Positions 9,161 to 18,068 are shown, counted from the stretch's first letter. The stretch is DNA of 46,314 nucleotides from Capsulimonadaceae bacterium (GCA_031292625.1 JARLGU010000002.1:1-46314), one strand, 5' to 3'. The notes: generated from the sequence alone by a model not told the origin. Program-made: numbers and translations.

Positions 9161-9664
9161 GTGAATATTAAAAAATTTCTAATTATAATTATCAAAACAG
9201 TGGCATTGCTACTGCTGCTATTCTTCGTTGTTTTCGCGTATATTAGCTTCCAACCGAGGGTGTCATATGCCGAGCAATCAGACACACGCTTACAGGCTAT
9301 GGCTAGTCTGGTGCGGCTATACGTGAGTGAACGTGATGCACCACAATGCGGGGAGGTTGGTCCGTATATTGACGCTTCCACTTTGACGAGAGCCCTATCA
9401 GAAGGACTACCACCAGCCAGCCGATATATTGAGTTTAAGCAGCCGCCGTATGGTTGCTCGTACATCGTAAATACCTCATTTTCAAGCGTACGGGGCGCAC
9501 GCGTCGATCAACATACGATCGTAGTGGCAGAGGCCCGAGAAGCTCCAGATGGAACGCGCGGATACGCATGCTTGTCTGGACAGGTTTATCGCGTCAGCGG
9601 TGGCAAGTGGTCGGGCATTTACAGCGCCCAACTCAAGAGCGCATATCCATTAAGGATGCCATAG
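9161..9664 (+). CDS. Membrane-anchored extracytoplasmic protein, possible immunity protein
   Basis: A 167-residue protein from GTG 9161 (VNIKKF, lysines directly before the membrane helix). An alternative TTG at 9131 would overlap the upstream stop by four bases. There is one N-terminal membrane helix (about residues 5-28), then an extracytoplasmic domain of about 135 residues with three cysteines (QCGE, YGCSY, ACLS) and strand-like segments (HTIVVAEA, GQVYRVSGGKW). Its low-GC composition matches the C-terminal domain encoded just upstream, so the two probably travelled together. Immunity proteins against toxins that act outside the cytoplasm often have this anchored design, but no homology is recognised. 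It could simply be a small envelope protein. Confidence 0.6.
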   Translation: MNIKKFLIIIIKTVALLLLLFFVVFAYISFQPRVSYAEQSDTRLQAMASLVRLYVSERDAPQCGEVGPYIDASTLTRALSEGLPPASRYIEFKQPPYGCSYIVNTSFSSVRGARVDQHTIVVAEAREAPDGTRGYACLSGQVYRVSGGKWSGIYSAQLKSAYPLRMP

Positions 9665-10077
9665 TGACTCGTCGCCAATGTGACAGCACGTCCACGCCGC
9701 TGAGCGTTCCCGGTAACTCAACCGACACCCTGTGGGTGACCGCTTCGGCCGCAACTCCGCAGGGCGAGTACACGATCACGCTGACAGGCAAGGATAGCGC
9801 GAACAACACGACTTACACGCAGCTGACTGTGCAGGTGGACGCGGGCTTCAACCTGTTCGCGACGCCACAGAATGTCACGCTCGCGCCGGGCAGCAGCACG
9901 GTCGCGGGAGGCAGCGGCGCGAACGCGTCGCCGGTGATCGCGGCAACCTCGGCAGGCGATGCCTCGGGGACGGCAATCACCCTCCAGCAACCGCTGGTCT
10001 ATGACAGCAACGGCGACCTGGTTACCGACGGCGCCGTGACGGCAACTGTTCCGGGCTCGGTCGCGGTGACGGTTTGA
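9664..10077 (+). pseudogene. Truncated second copy of the Ig-repeat gene
   Basis: About 135 codons closely match the protein encoded at 7130-7550: VPGNSTDTLWVTAS, TPQGEYTITLTGKDS and GFNLFATPQNVTLAPGSSTV occur in the same order. Long DNA stretches (for example 9835-9905 against 7292-7362) differ at only a few bases. It lacks a signal peptide and any tip domain, and ends in tandem stops (TGATAA) inside a repeat unit. It begins at the stop codon of the preceding gene, exactly as the larger copy begins at the stop of the HEAT gene. Best read as a remnant or silent donor cassette, not a functional gene. A GTG at 9664 could allow translation. Confidence 0.65.
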
Positions 10078-10926
10078 TAAACCGTGTCACTTGCACATTC
10101 AATCGAATTGGATTTCAATCGGGTAAGACATGAAAGTGTCGTTTCGCGGCAATTCTTTATTTTCTACATTGTCATGTTTGCGCCAGCGCGAATTTGGGGT
10201 AATCCTATCGTTGTGAAGCGCTTAGTTTTCCTTGCGTTTTGCGCCAAAAAAGAGACAAGCGTTCCTTGAGATTGCTGGCGGCCGGTCAGGCCGTATCGAT
10301 TGACCGATCGTCGTTGTTGGGGCGGATTGGTTCTCGGAGGTGCTGGCCATGCGAGACGAGACCAACCCTTCATGCGAGGGGGGCGAGGGAATTGCGGGGC
10401 TTTCCCGGCGGCGCCGCCGTGCTTATGTCTTCCGCCATTTCCTCCGCTGTGCGACATCCTCCGGATCTCACGCGAGTTTGCGCAACTGCGTCTCCGCCAT
10501 GCGTCCTGATCCTGCCGCGAACCCCCAAGGACCTACGTGCACCAGCGGCGACAGTCGTGGCAGATGCGCGCCATCTTTACCCGTCATCTCACCGCCAGCG
10601 ACCCGCTTCGCGCGATCTTCACATATGCAGCTCCTACGAGCGCCGCGCGGCGCGCAAAGCCTGACGCCGGTCTCTCCGGTCGTTCAATTCGTCGCAGGAG
10701 CCAGGCAATATGCCCCCACGAACTTCGTGAGACCCTCCGTTTCGACACAATGCTTGCCGAGCCGGAAAGGGGGTTCGTGCAGGTTAGGGCAGGCTATCAG
10801 CGCAATGGAGGCGCACAGCGCCGTCGTACCTGGCAAGGCACACTTTAGGAATGTGAAGCCATTGTAGGAAAGTAGAACGTTCGGTTTCTGTTACCCGCCA
10901 GAGGCGGAGGAAATGGAGGCCGGTAT
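10078..10926. other. 849-bp stretch without a convincing gene
   Basis: The first ~190 bases are AT-richer than what follows. From about 10,260 the DNA is GC-rich and several long overlapping frames occur in all registers, but their translations are Arg/Ser/Cys/Pro-rich and lack domains or start signals. No tRNA, terminator or attachment site is apparent. Its last bases provide the Shine-Dalgarno (GGAGG) for the next gene. Confidence 0.5.
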
Positions 10927-11490
10927 ATGATTCGCGACAGTGCAGGATCATTTGGCGAATTCTTGGACCAATATCCGAGAGGCGAAAAGACCATTGCTTG
11001 TTTTTGTGCCGATGAAGGGCATCAGTACCTCCTATTTCAGGTCAGGAAGAACAATGGACACTTTTTAACTTACCGGGAAGAGTTTGCCGGGCAGTCCCAT
11101 GCGGTGATTAAGCGGCGGACGGAGGATCTTGCCGACGAGCTTGTGGGGCATTTGAAGCGCCTGGGCGTTTGTGACGATTGTTTTGTACGGCTAATGGACG
11201 TCACGCGGAGCAATGTTGACAGCATTGACCGGTTCGCTCAGATGTTGCCAAATGGGGCAGTGGTTGTGCCGGTCGTCTGCCCGGATACAGGCAAGCAGTA
11301 CATCCTGCTGCACACGAAGCTCGCAGACGGCCGGAAGCTGGAGTACCGCGAGGACTGTATCGGTCAGTCGCATGAACAGATAACGCGACGGGTGAACGAC
11401 CTGATTCGATATCTGGGACGGGCGGGAATTGTGCTTTACGAGGTGCAGGAGGTTGCGGAGCCAGCGGAAGGATATGCGGCCGCGGTGTGA
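10927..11490 (+). CDS. Internally duplicated soluble protein of unknown function
   Basis: A 187-residue protein with GGAGG about nine bases before the ATG. It consists of two homologous halves offset by 91 residues: YREEFAGQSH at residue 49 corresponds to YREDCIGQSH at residue 140, HQYLLFQVRKNNG to KQYILLHTKLADG, and DLADELVGHLKRLGV to DLIRYLGRAGI. Each half reads as a beta hairpin plus a long helix. There is no signal peptide or membrane segment, so it is probably cytoplasmic. I do not recognise the family. It precedes the TonB receptor by about 140 bp on the same strand, but nothing links them functionally. Confidence 0.65.
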   Translation: MIRDSAGSFGEFLDQYPRGEKTIACFCADEGHQYLLFQVRKNNGHFLTYREEFAGQSHAVIKRRTEDLADELVGHLKRLGVCDDCFVRLMDVTRSNVDSIDRFAQMLPNGAVVVPVVCPDTGKQYILLHTKLADGRKLEYREDCIGQSHEQITRRVNDLIRYLGRAGIVLYEVQEVAEPAEGYAAAV

Positions 11491-11633
11491 GAGTGCCGTA
11501 TCGGGAGGATCATCAAGGGAGTACGCCACTGATGCGTTGGTTAGGCGGAACGTAATCGGGGTAGGAAAGCACCGGGGATGCTTTCTGTTTAGGCTTGGCC
11601 GTCGATAAGTGAAGCAAGGCCGGAGGCGTGTTA

Positions 11634-13865
11634 ATGGAGACACGATATAATCTGTGCGGACGTGATCGTCGCTTCGTTTGGCTGTCGAGACGGCGCGCCC
11701 TCCTCATTCCATCTTGCCTGCTGAGCGCTTGGTTCGGTCTCTTCGCACTTCTCATTACACTGGTCGCGATACGGGCCGATGAGCTTCCTGCTCACAAATC
11801 AGTTTCCGATATGAGCATCGAGGAATTGATGCAGGTTCAAGTCGCCACGGTCACCACTGCGTCGAAACTCCCGGAGAAAGCGACCGTGACTCCGGGAACC
11901 ACGATTGTTATCGATGCGCGCGATATTGAATTGCGTGGCTATTCAACGCTCAAGGATGTGCTTCGCGACCTTCCGGGCATGGAGACGACCGAAACGTATT
12001 TCTCGGAGATCGGGACGAATGTGCCCGTTCGCGGCATCGTTGGCAACAACACGATCATTCTGCTGGTCAACGGTATGCGAGTGAATCCGCCCGGCGGCGA
12101 GGACTTGCCGATCCATACGGATATTAGTGTACGGGAGGCGGAACAGATCGAGGTTGTCTACGGGCCTGGGTCGACATTGTACGGCCAGGATGCGATCAGC
12201 GCGGTGATTAACATCAAGACGCGCCAATACACAAAGAATGCCGCCGATATTGGCGTGGATGCGGGCATGTATGTGAGCCGCGAAGGATGGGCGGGCGGCG
12301 GCGCTTCCTTGGGACCGAGCAACAAGATCAAAGTCTCCGGCTATATTCAGGATGACAGCTCAAGTCTGGATCGCCTCGATCAGGACTATCCGGCGTTTTG
12401 GAAAAGCTATTACGATACGGCTGCCGCGCGCGGCGAGGGCGTCGTTCCCTGGCGCGCGGATCGTGGATTGAACGCCTTTGGACGCATTGAATTGGGCCCC
12501 GATACATCGGCGCAAATATGGCGCCGGCAGTCGATGCGCAGCAGCGCTGAAGGCTATGGAACCGATCTTGGATACTTGGATCAGGCCCGCTGGGGCGATA
12601 TTTCCACGGTCGGGGAGATCAAGAACATCCTCCACCTTTCTAGCCGGACGACGCTCGAATCCGCGTTCACCGCGAACGAGTACAAGACGGACCCGGAAAA
12701 CGAATATGTGCCGACTCTGAACGCGACGCAATGGAACCTGAACGACTTCAAATACGCCAAAGGCGACAGCGAAACCCTGGAGGAAACGGTCCACGCTCAA
12801 CCCCGGACAAACGTTTCACTGCTCGCTGGCGTCGTTGCTGGAACGTATGATATCTACCCTAAGTCCACCGTTCCTGCCGGCGCGAACCCTTCGGACGCAG
12901 GCGATTTCGTCTATTACACGGTCGCGGGAGATCCTTCGTCGATCCATTACATTCCGCGTGTTGTTCATGAAAGTTACCAGACGTACGGCGCATACGTCGA
13001 GTCCGGGTGGCAGGCGACTGATAGATTCAAGTTGGTCGCCGGCGCAAGGCTCGATCGGGATACGCGCTTGGATGAAACGCCGTTCCTGCCCAGGATTGCC
13101 GCAATGTACGATGTTGCGCGGGATGTTAAGATCAAGTACACATATACCCGAGCGTATATTGCGCCCGCCGCGTACTTCGGTTACGCAACCTATGACAATG
13201 GTTCGCTGCTCGCAACGTCTAACGCGAATCTGAAGCCGGAGACGGCGCAGTCCGATGAAGTGAACGTGAGTTGGACGCATCGTAAGGCGAACGTCGGACT
13301 CAGTCTGTACGAAGGAACGCAACAGAATCTGATCCAGGTCTCCGACGCCGGGCTGCCCCAGAACATTATCCTTCAGACCGTCTATCTTGATGTCGCGGGA
13401 AAAGAGGCTCGGACGCTCGTACACGGAGTCAACGACGGAAACAGCCGGAACAAGGGGCTGGACCTATATGGCAAGCTGGACTTTGGGCGGCTAAATCTGT
13501 GGTTCTCCTATTCGTATGTCGATTTTGCCGAAAACACCGGCGGCGCCGAGAGCGGACTTCAGGGCATCTCGCGCGACAATTACCGCATTGGCGGCACGTA
13601 TGCCATAAACCCGCGCTTGTTCGTAACGCCAAGTTTGGTGTTGCGCTCTACTCCGGAAAACGTGGACGCGGGAGCCTTGGGAGCAGATTTGACTAATCCA
13701 TATACGGTGAATCTGCATATCGCTTATTCCGCGAGTAAACGCCTGAGCGCGTTTTTCGACGCAACGAATCTGACCGATCACAAGTACGCTCTTGACGGCG
13801 TTGCCGGGCAAGCAATTCCGCAAGAGCCCTTGCGTCTTACCGTTGGGTTGCATGAGACATTGTAG
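11634..13865 (+). CDS. TonB-dependent outer-membrane receptor
   Basis: A 743-residue protein. ATG 11634 is preferred over GTG 11628 because GGAGG at 11622-11626 lies seven bases before it. An unusually long basic N-terminus precedes the hydrophobic export signal (about residues 27-47). Next come the short SIEELMQVQVATVTTASK segment and a plug domain (TTIVIDARDIELRGYSTLKDVLRDLPGM, VPVRGIVGNNTIILLVNGMRV, EQIEVVYGPGSTLYG). The rest is a ~22-strand beta-barrel ending in a TonB-receptor C-terminus (FFDATNLTDHKYALDG...PLRLTVGLHETL). It imports a ligand across the outer membrane with TonB energy; the substrate is unknown. It heads an apparent unit with a YfiR-like protein and a hybrid kinase, which suggests sensing of its substrate or of envelope state. 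Confidence 0.9.
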   Translation: METRYNLCGRDRRFVWLSRRRALLIPSCLLSAWFGLFALLITLVAIRADELPAHKSVSDMSIEELMQVQVATVTTASKLPEKATVTPGTTIVIDARDIELRGYSTLKDVLRDLPGMETTETYFSEIGTNVPVRGIVGNNTIILLVNGMRVNPPGGEDLPIHTDISVREAEQIEVVYGPGSTLYGQDAISAVINIKTRQYTKNAADIGVDAGMYVSREGWAGGGASLGPSNKIKVSGYIQDDSSSLDRLDQDYPAFWKSYYDTAAARGEGVVPWRADRGLNAFGRIELGPDTSAQIWRRQSMRSSAEGYGTDLGYLDQARWGDISTVGEIKNILHLSSRTTLESAFTANEYKTDPENEYVPTLNATQWNLNDFKYAKGDSETLEETVHAQPRTNVSLLAGVVAGTYDIYPKSTVPAGANPSDAGDFVYYTVAGDPSSIHYIPRVVHESYQTYGAYVESGWQATDRFKLVAGARLDRDTRLDETPFLPRIAAMYDVARDVKIKYTYTRAYIAPAAYFGYATYDNGSLLATSNANLKPETAQSDEVNVSWTHRKANVGLSLYEGTQQNLIQVSDAGLPQNIILQTVYLDVAGKEARTLVHGVNDGNSRNKGLDLYGKLDFGRLNLWFSYSYVDFAENTGGAESGLQGISRDNYRIGGTYAINPRLFVTPSLVLRSTPENVDAGALGADLTNPYTVNLHIAYSASKRLSAFFDATNLTDHKYALDGVAGQAIPQEPLRLTVGLHETL

Positions 13866-13928
13866 CTTCTGTGTTCGCTCGACCGCGATAAGCACGGCGA
13901 GCCACGATCGTATCGGCGGAAGTGACCT

Positions 13929-14627
13929 ATGGCAGAGGAAACGGACGATGGATATAGCGTGCGGGGGAACGCGATGCGGGCGCTGGGGGCGCGTCCGCGC
14001 GCTGCGCTATTCCGCGTTTGCCGCAAAAGCAGCCGCCGGTACCGCGCAGAGGCGTTCTTCGCCAAATGGGGCGCATGTCTAATCCACGGGCTCGCAATTG
14101 CAGCAATTTTTGGCGTGTTGAGCGTCGCTGCCGCCGCCGCGCCCGCGCCGGAGTATTTGGTCAAGGCGGCCTTTCTGTATAATTTCGGCAAGTTTGTCAG
14201 CTATCCGCAAATCTCTGCTTCGGGCGATAACGTAGCATTCTCAATTGGCGTTCTGGGCGACGACCCGTTCGGCGCGGCTCTCGATCAAACGGTGCAGGGC
14301 AAGACCATCGACGACCACAAAATCGTGATACGGCGCTCGTCGAACCTTGACGATCTCAAGACTTGCCAGATCCTCTTCATCGGTTCATCGCATAAGCGGG
14401 ATTTCGCGGCGATCCTTGCGCGGCTCAAAGGCGACAATGTCCTGACTGTAGGCGAGTGCGACGGATTTGCGACGCAGGGAGGGATGATCAACTTCTTTAT
14501 TGAGGAGAACAAGGTCCGGTTCGAGATCAATCCGAGGGCGGCCGAGCGCGCCAATCTTCAGATTAGCGCGCAGCTTCTACGGCTCGGGCGTGTCGTCGCG
14601 GATGAACAATCGGCAAATGGTAGTTGA
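13929..14627 (+). CDS. YfiR/DUF4154-family periplasmic protein
   Basis: A 232-residue protein from ATG 13929; a later ATG at 13974 is also possible. A long basic leader precedes a hydrophobic signal (about residues 52-75, ending AAAAAPAP). The mature part matches the YfiR family (DUF4154): EYLVKAAFLYNFGKFVSYP, FSIGVLGDDPFGAALDQTVQGKTI, CQILFIGSS, LTVGECDGFATQGGMINFFIEENKVRFEINP. In known systems YfiR-type proteins sit in the periplasm and restrain a membrane-bound signalling enzyme. The kinase gene 127 bp downstream, with a periplasmic sensor domain, is the natural partner here, and the TonB receptor is upstream. There are two cysteines in the mature region (TCQ, GECDG), as in redox-sensitive YfiR relatives. 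Confidence 0.85.
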   Translation: MAEETDDGYSVRGNAMRALGARPRAALFRVCRKSSRRYRAEAFFAKWGACLIHGLAIAAIFGVLSVAAAAAPAPEYLVKAAFLYNFGKFVSYPQISASGDNVAFSIGVLGDDPFGAALDQTVQGKTIDDHKIVIRRSSNLDDLKTCQILFIGSSHKRDFAAILARLKGDNVLTVGECDGFATQGGMINFFIEENKVRFEINPRAAERANLQISAQLLRLGRVVADEQSANGS

Positions 14628-14629
14628 AC

Positions 14630-14741
14630 CAGCGTGACGCTTTGTGAGCCGAAGACGGCTCGGTTTACGCTGGGTACATTTCACGGAGCTTGCTCCGCTA
14701 CCGGCCAGTCCGGAATCTTGATACCGCGTAGCTTGCTGCGG
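14630..14741 (+). other. Cluster of three stem-loops in the YfiR-kinase intergenic region
   Basis: Three inverted repeats lie in tandem. The first is GAGCCG(14646-14651)/CGGCTC(14656-14661), nested inside CAGCGT(14630-14635)/ACGCTG(14667-14672). The second is CGGAGC(14684-14689)/GCTCCG(14692-14697). The third is CCGC(14724-14727)/GCGG(14738-14741) with an inner AGC-TT-GCT. The last two share the core AGCTTGCT. There are no T-runs, so they are not classic terminators. They may tune expression of the kinase relative to the receptor and YfiR genes, or be a processed RNA element. Confidence 0.5.
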
Positions 14742-14754
14742 GAGTAGTTCATTT

Positions 14755-17616
14755 ATGACAGTATTTAGAAACCTGCCGATTCGGAGAAAGCTAACGATCG
14801 TTATTATGGCGACAAGCACGCTTGCTCTGCTGTTTTCGCTCGTTGGCCTGCTCGCATACGACCTGGTCTCTGTTCGCGAGGCGATGACACGCGAACTCGT
14901 GACCCTGGAGAGGATACTCGCAAGCAACAGTGCGGCCGCTATTATGTTCAATGATCCTCGCGACGCCGAGCAGACGCTCTCCGCCCTCTCATCAAGGCCG
15001 ACGATAGTCTGCGCTCGCATCTTCGATCGAGAGGGCGCGCCGTTCGCCTCGTATGTTCGGAGGACGCCGCCCCTGGAAACGTCCGCTGATGTTCGTCGTT
15101 TAGCGCCTTCATGGGGGAACGCATCGAGAGGGAAAGACGAGTCGGCTGCGGCAAGACTGGAACTACCGAATCGGCCTCCCGTGGATGGGGATCACTTTAC
15201 AAAGACGCGTCTCACTCTGACTGAGCCGATAATCTTCAAGGCCGAAAGGATCGGCGCAATCTACCTGGCGGCGGATACGTCGGATCTACAGAATCGGCTC
15301 AGACAGTACGCTTATATGGCGGGAATGGTGCTCGTAGCGTCCCTGTTGCTTGCGCTGATGGTGTCAAACGTACTCCAGCGCGTCGTATCGAGTCCAATCC
15401 AGCATCTCGCGGCCGTCGCCGAGGGGGTGGTGCGCGAACAGAATTATGCCATACGCGCGGAGAAGACGGGAGCCGACGAGACCGGAATGCTGATCGATGC
15501 CTTCAACCAGATGCTGGCGCAGATCCAGGCGCAGGATGCGGAACTCCGCAGCGCCAATGAACTTCTAGAACGAAGAGTTGAAGAACGCACGCGGGAGTTG
15601 CGCGCTTCGCAGATGAGTCTGGAGGCGAACCTGGCTCTCGTTGAGGCCACGCTTGAAGCCACGACGGATGCGATTCTGGTTGTCGACAACGCTGGACGGC
15701 TGATGGACTTTAACCAGAACTTTGTCACATTGTGGGGTGTTTCTCCCGAGACCCTCGAAGGGCGCGACGTGCAGGCGGTACGCTCCTACATGTTGAGTCT
15801 CGTCAGCGATCCCACGGCTTACATGGCGACAATGGACCAGCTTTCCAGCAATCCCGATACGGAGAGCTTCGATATTGTTTCGCTCAAAGACGGACGCACG
15901 ATCGAACGCTATTCTCGGGCTCAGCGCACCGCGGGGACTAGCGTTGGCCGGGTGTGGAGTTACCGGGACGTTACAGAGCGTCTGCGCGCCGAGCAAGAGA
16001 TACGGACCGCGCGGGACGCCGCCGAAGCGGCGGCGCGCGCAAAGAGCGAGTTCCTTGCCAACATGAGCCATGAGATTCGGACGCCAATGAACGGCATTAT
16101 CGGTATGACGGATCTGGCGCTCGACACGGAACTGACGCCGGAACAGCGTGAATTTCTGACAATGGTAAAAGTGAGCGCGGATTCTCTGCTGTCGGTCATC
16201 AACGATATCCTCGATTTTTCGAAAATCGAGGCTGGGAAGATGGACCTCGACGAGATCGATTTCAGCCTCCGCGACTGCCTGAGCGACACCATGCGCTCCC
16301 TGGCGCTTCGGGCGGATGCCAAGGAACTCGAACTTGTCTGCCACGTAGCGTGGGACGTTCCCGACGCGTTCTTTGGGGACCCGCACCGCTTGCGTCAGGT
16401 TCTGATCAACCTGGTCGGAAATGCGGTCAAGTTCACCGATCACGGCGAGATCGTTGTCGGCGTCGATGTGACAAGCGTTGTGGACGACGAAGTGGAACTG
16501 CAGTTTTCGGTCAAGGACACCGGACCTGGCATTCCCGAGGAGCGCAAGCAGGTCATCTTCGACGCCTTCGTCCAAGCCGACAGCTCGACGACGCGCAAGC
16601 ACGGCGGAACAGGACTGGGACTGACAATATCCAGTAAACTCGTCGCGATGCTTGGGGGGCGCATTTGGGTTGAAAGCATGGTGGGGCTTGGAAGCATATT
16701 CTACTTCACGGTGCGTTTGACACGATCCCGCGTAATCGTCACGCAGCATTCCGCTGAGCCGAAGGACGTTGAAGACCTTCGGGTACTGATCGTAGACGAC
16801 AACAGCACTAACCGGCGTATTCTCGCCGAGATGCTTCGCAACTGGCGCATGGAGCCGACCGCGGTTGCGGATGGCGTGGAAGCCCTGGCGATCTTAGAGA
16901 AAGCGAGCAACAACAATCGCCCGTATTCGTTAGTTCTACTCGACGGGAAAATGCCAAATATGGATGGCTTTCGCGTCGCCGAAGAGATCCACCGTCGCGG
17001 CACGCTCGTCGGTCCGGCGATCATGATGCTTTCGTCGGCAGGACAATCCGGCGCAATCGCGCGGTGTAGAAGGCTCGGAATTGTCGAATACCTAGCAAAA
17101 CCCATCAAGCAATCCGAGCTGCTCGACGCAATTCTGCGCGCCGTTGGCAGCGACGGATCGACAGAGACTCCGCAAATCGAGCAACCCGGTCGACTGGAAA
17201 CCAATGGCGGGCAGGGCTTGTCCATCCTGGTGACCGAGGACAACGAGGTTAACCAGCGGCTTGCCGTCAGGTTGCTCGAAAAGCGTGGGCACCGGGTGAG
17301 CGTGGCCGCAAATGGCAAGGAGGCGCTTGCCGCCGTCGCCAGGGAGCATTTTGACGTCATTCTGATGGACGTACAGATGCCGATCATGGATGGTTTCGAG
17401 GCAACTGCCGAGATCCGACGCTCGGAGGCGGCCCTTGGCCGTCGCACCCCGATTGTTGCGATGACCGCTCATGCCATGATCGGCGATCGCGAACGATGTA
17501 TCGCCGCGGGCATGGACGGCTACGTCTCGAAACCATTGCGCGTCGATGAACTTCTCGACGCCATTACCGCTGTCGTCAACGCGCCGGTCATGACTACTGG
17601 GGCGCGATCCGACTGA
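14755..17616 (+). CDS. Hybrid sensor histidine kinase (CHASE8-HAMP-PAS-HisKA-HATPase-REC-REC)
   Basis: A 953-residue protein. First membrane helix at about residues 14-40; a periplasmic CHASE8-like region to about 185 (LERILASNSAAAIMFNDPRDAEQTL); second helix at about 187-207; HAMP; a coiled coil (ELLERRVEERTRELRA); a PAS domain (about 300-420). HisKA has phosphoacceptor His439 (MSHEIRTPMNG). The ATPase domain shows NAVKFTD, DTGPGIP and GGTGLGL. Two receiver domains carry phosphoacceptor Asp730 (LLDGKMPNMDGF) and Asp872 (MDVQMPIMDGFEA). No HPt domain is attached, so phosphotransfer must use a separate protein. With the upstream YfiR-like protein it probably forms an envelope-sensing phosphorelay linked to the TonB receptor. 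Which output regulator it controls is not visible here. Confidence 0.95.
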   Translation: MTVFRNLPIRRKLTIVIMATSTLALLFSLVGLLAYDLVSVREAMTRELVTLERILASNSAAAIMFNDPRDAEQTLSALSSRPTIVCARIFDREGAPFASYVRRTPPLETSADVRRLAPSWGNASRGKDESAAARLELPNRPPVDGDHFTKTRLTLTEPIIFKAERIGAIYLAADTSDLQNRLRQYAYMAGMVLVASLLLALMVSNVLQRVVSSPIQHLAAVAEGVVREQNYAIRAEKTGADETGMLIDAFNQMLAQIQAQDAELRSANELLERRVEERTRELRASQMSLEANLALVEATLEATTDAILVVDNAGRLMDFNQNFVTLWGVSPETLEGRDVQAVRSYMLSLVSDPTAYMATMDQLSSNPDTESFDIVSLKDGRTIERYSRAQRTAGTSVGRVWSYRDVTERLRAEQEIRTARDAAEAAARAKSEFLANMSHEIRTPMNGIIGMTDLALDTELTPEQREFLTMVKVSADSLLSVINDILDFSKIEAGKMDLDEIDFSLRDCLSDTMRSLALRADAKELELVCHVAWDVPDAFFGDPHRLRQVLINLVGNAVKFTDHGEIVVGVDVTSVVDDEVELQFSVKDTGPGIPEERKQVIFDAFVQADSSTTRKHGGTGLGLTISSKLVAMLGGRIWVESMVGLGSIFYFTVRLTRSRVIVTQHSAEPKDVEDLRVLIVDDNSTNRRILAEMLRNWRMEPTAVADGVEALAILEKASNNNRPYSLVLLDGKMPNMDGFRVAEEIHRRGTLVGPAIMMLSSAGQSGAIARCRRLGIVEYLAKPIKQSELLDAILRAVGSDGSTETPQIEQPGRLETNGGQGLSILVTEDNEVNQRLAVRLLEKRGHRVSVAANGKEALAAVAREHFDVILMDVQMPIMDGFEATAEIRRSEAALGRRTPIVAMTAHAMIGDRERCIAAGMDGYVSKPLRVDELLDAITAVVNAPVMTTGARSD

Positions 17617-18068
17617 CGGAGCGCTTCTTGCAAAGCCGTTTGGCCGACTGCCTGTGTTTTCCCCGAATGGTTCTTCGACCGGCAGAAGGATTCCGCAAGT
17701 CGAGGGGTGTTTCGCGGTTTTCACACCGAGCGTCTCGACATGACCTTCAGCGAGTGCCGTGTCCACGTCGCCATGAGTATCGCGAGGTGCATTCTTCTTG
17801 CGCCTTCAATACGTAGGTTTGGCGCGGCGAGGTCATTGTTCTGCTTGCCGGTGCGGATCGTTACGCCGCCGTTGTTCCCCGCGTGTCCCATTCGCCGCGA
17901 TCCATGGTGTAATACAAGCTCAAATCAAGCTGGACAGGGCGCGCTTGTTCGGGGTAGTCTAGTGACCAGCGTCAATCCCATTGTCGTTACGCGGTGGGAA
18001 CAACGCATCGAACTTACTTCGCGGATGAGAGCTCTCGCCCTGCGTGATCTCTCCAAGGTAGATCAACA
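17617..18068. other. 452-bp intergenic stretch
   Basis: No supported gene. A 121-codon frame from 17707 has no ribosome binding site and overlaps the start of the following esterase; its translation is Arg/Cys/Pro-rich. No strong terminator hairpin follows the kinase. The promoter of the esterase gene presumably lies here, but I see no convincing hexamer pair. Confidence 0.45.

Noticed and set aside
10239-10867. Three overlapping frames of 103-175 codons
   Set aside because: All have shadow-frame composition (Arg, Ser, Cys, Pro) and no start signals.
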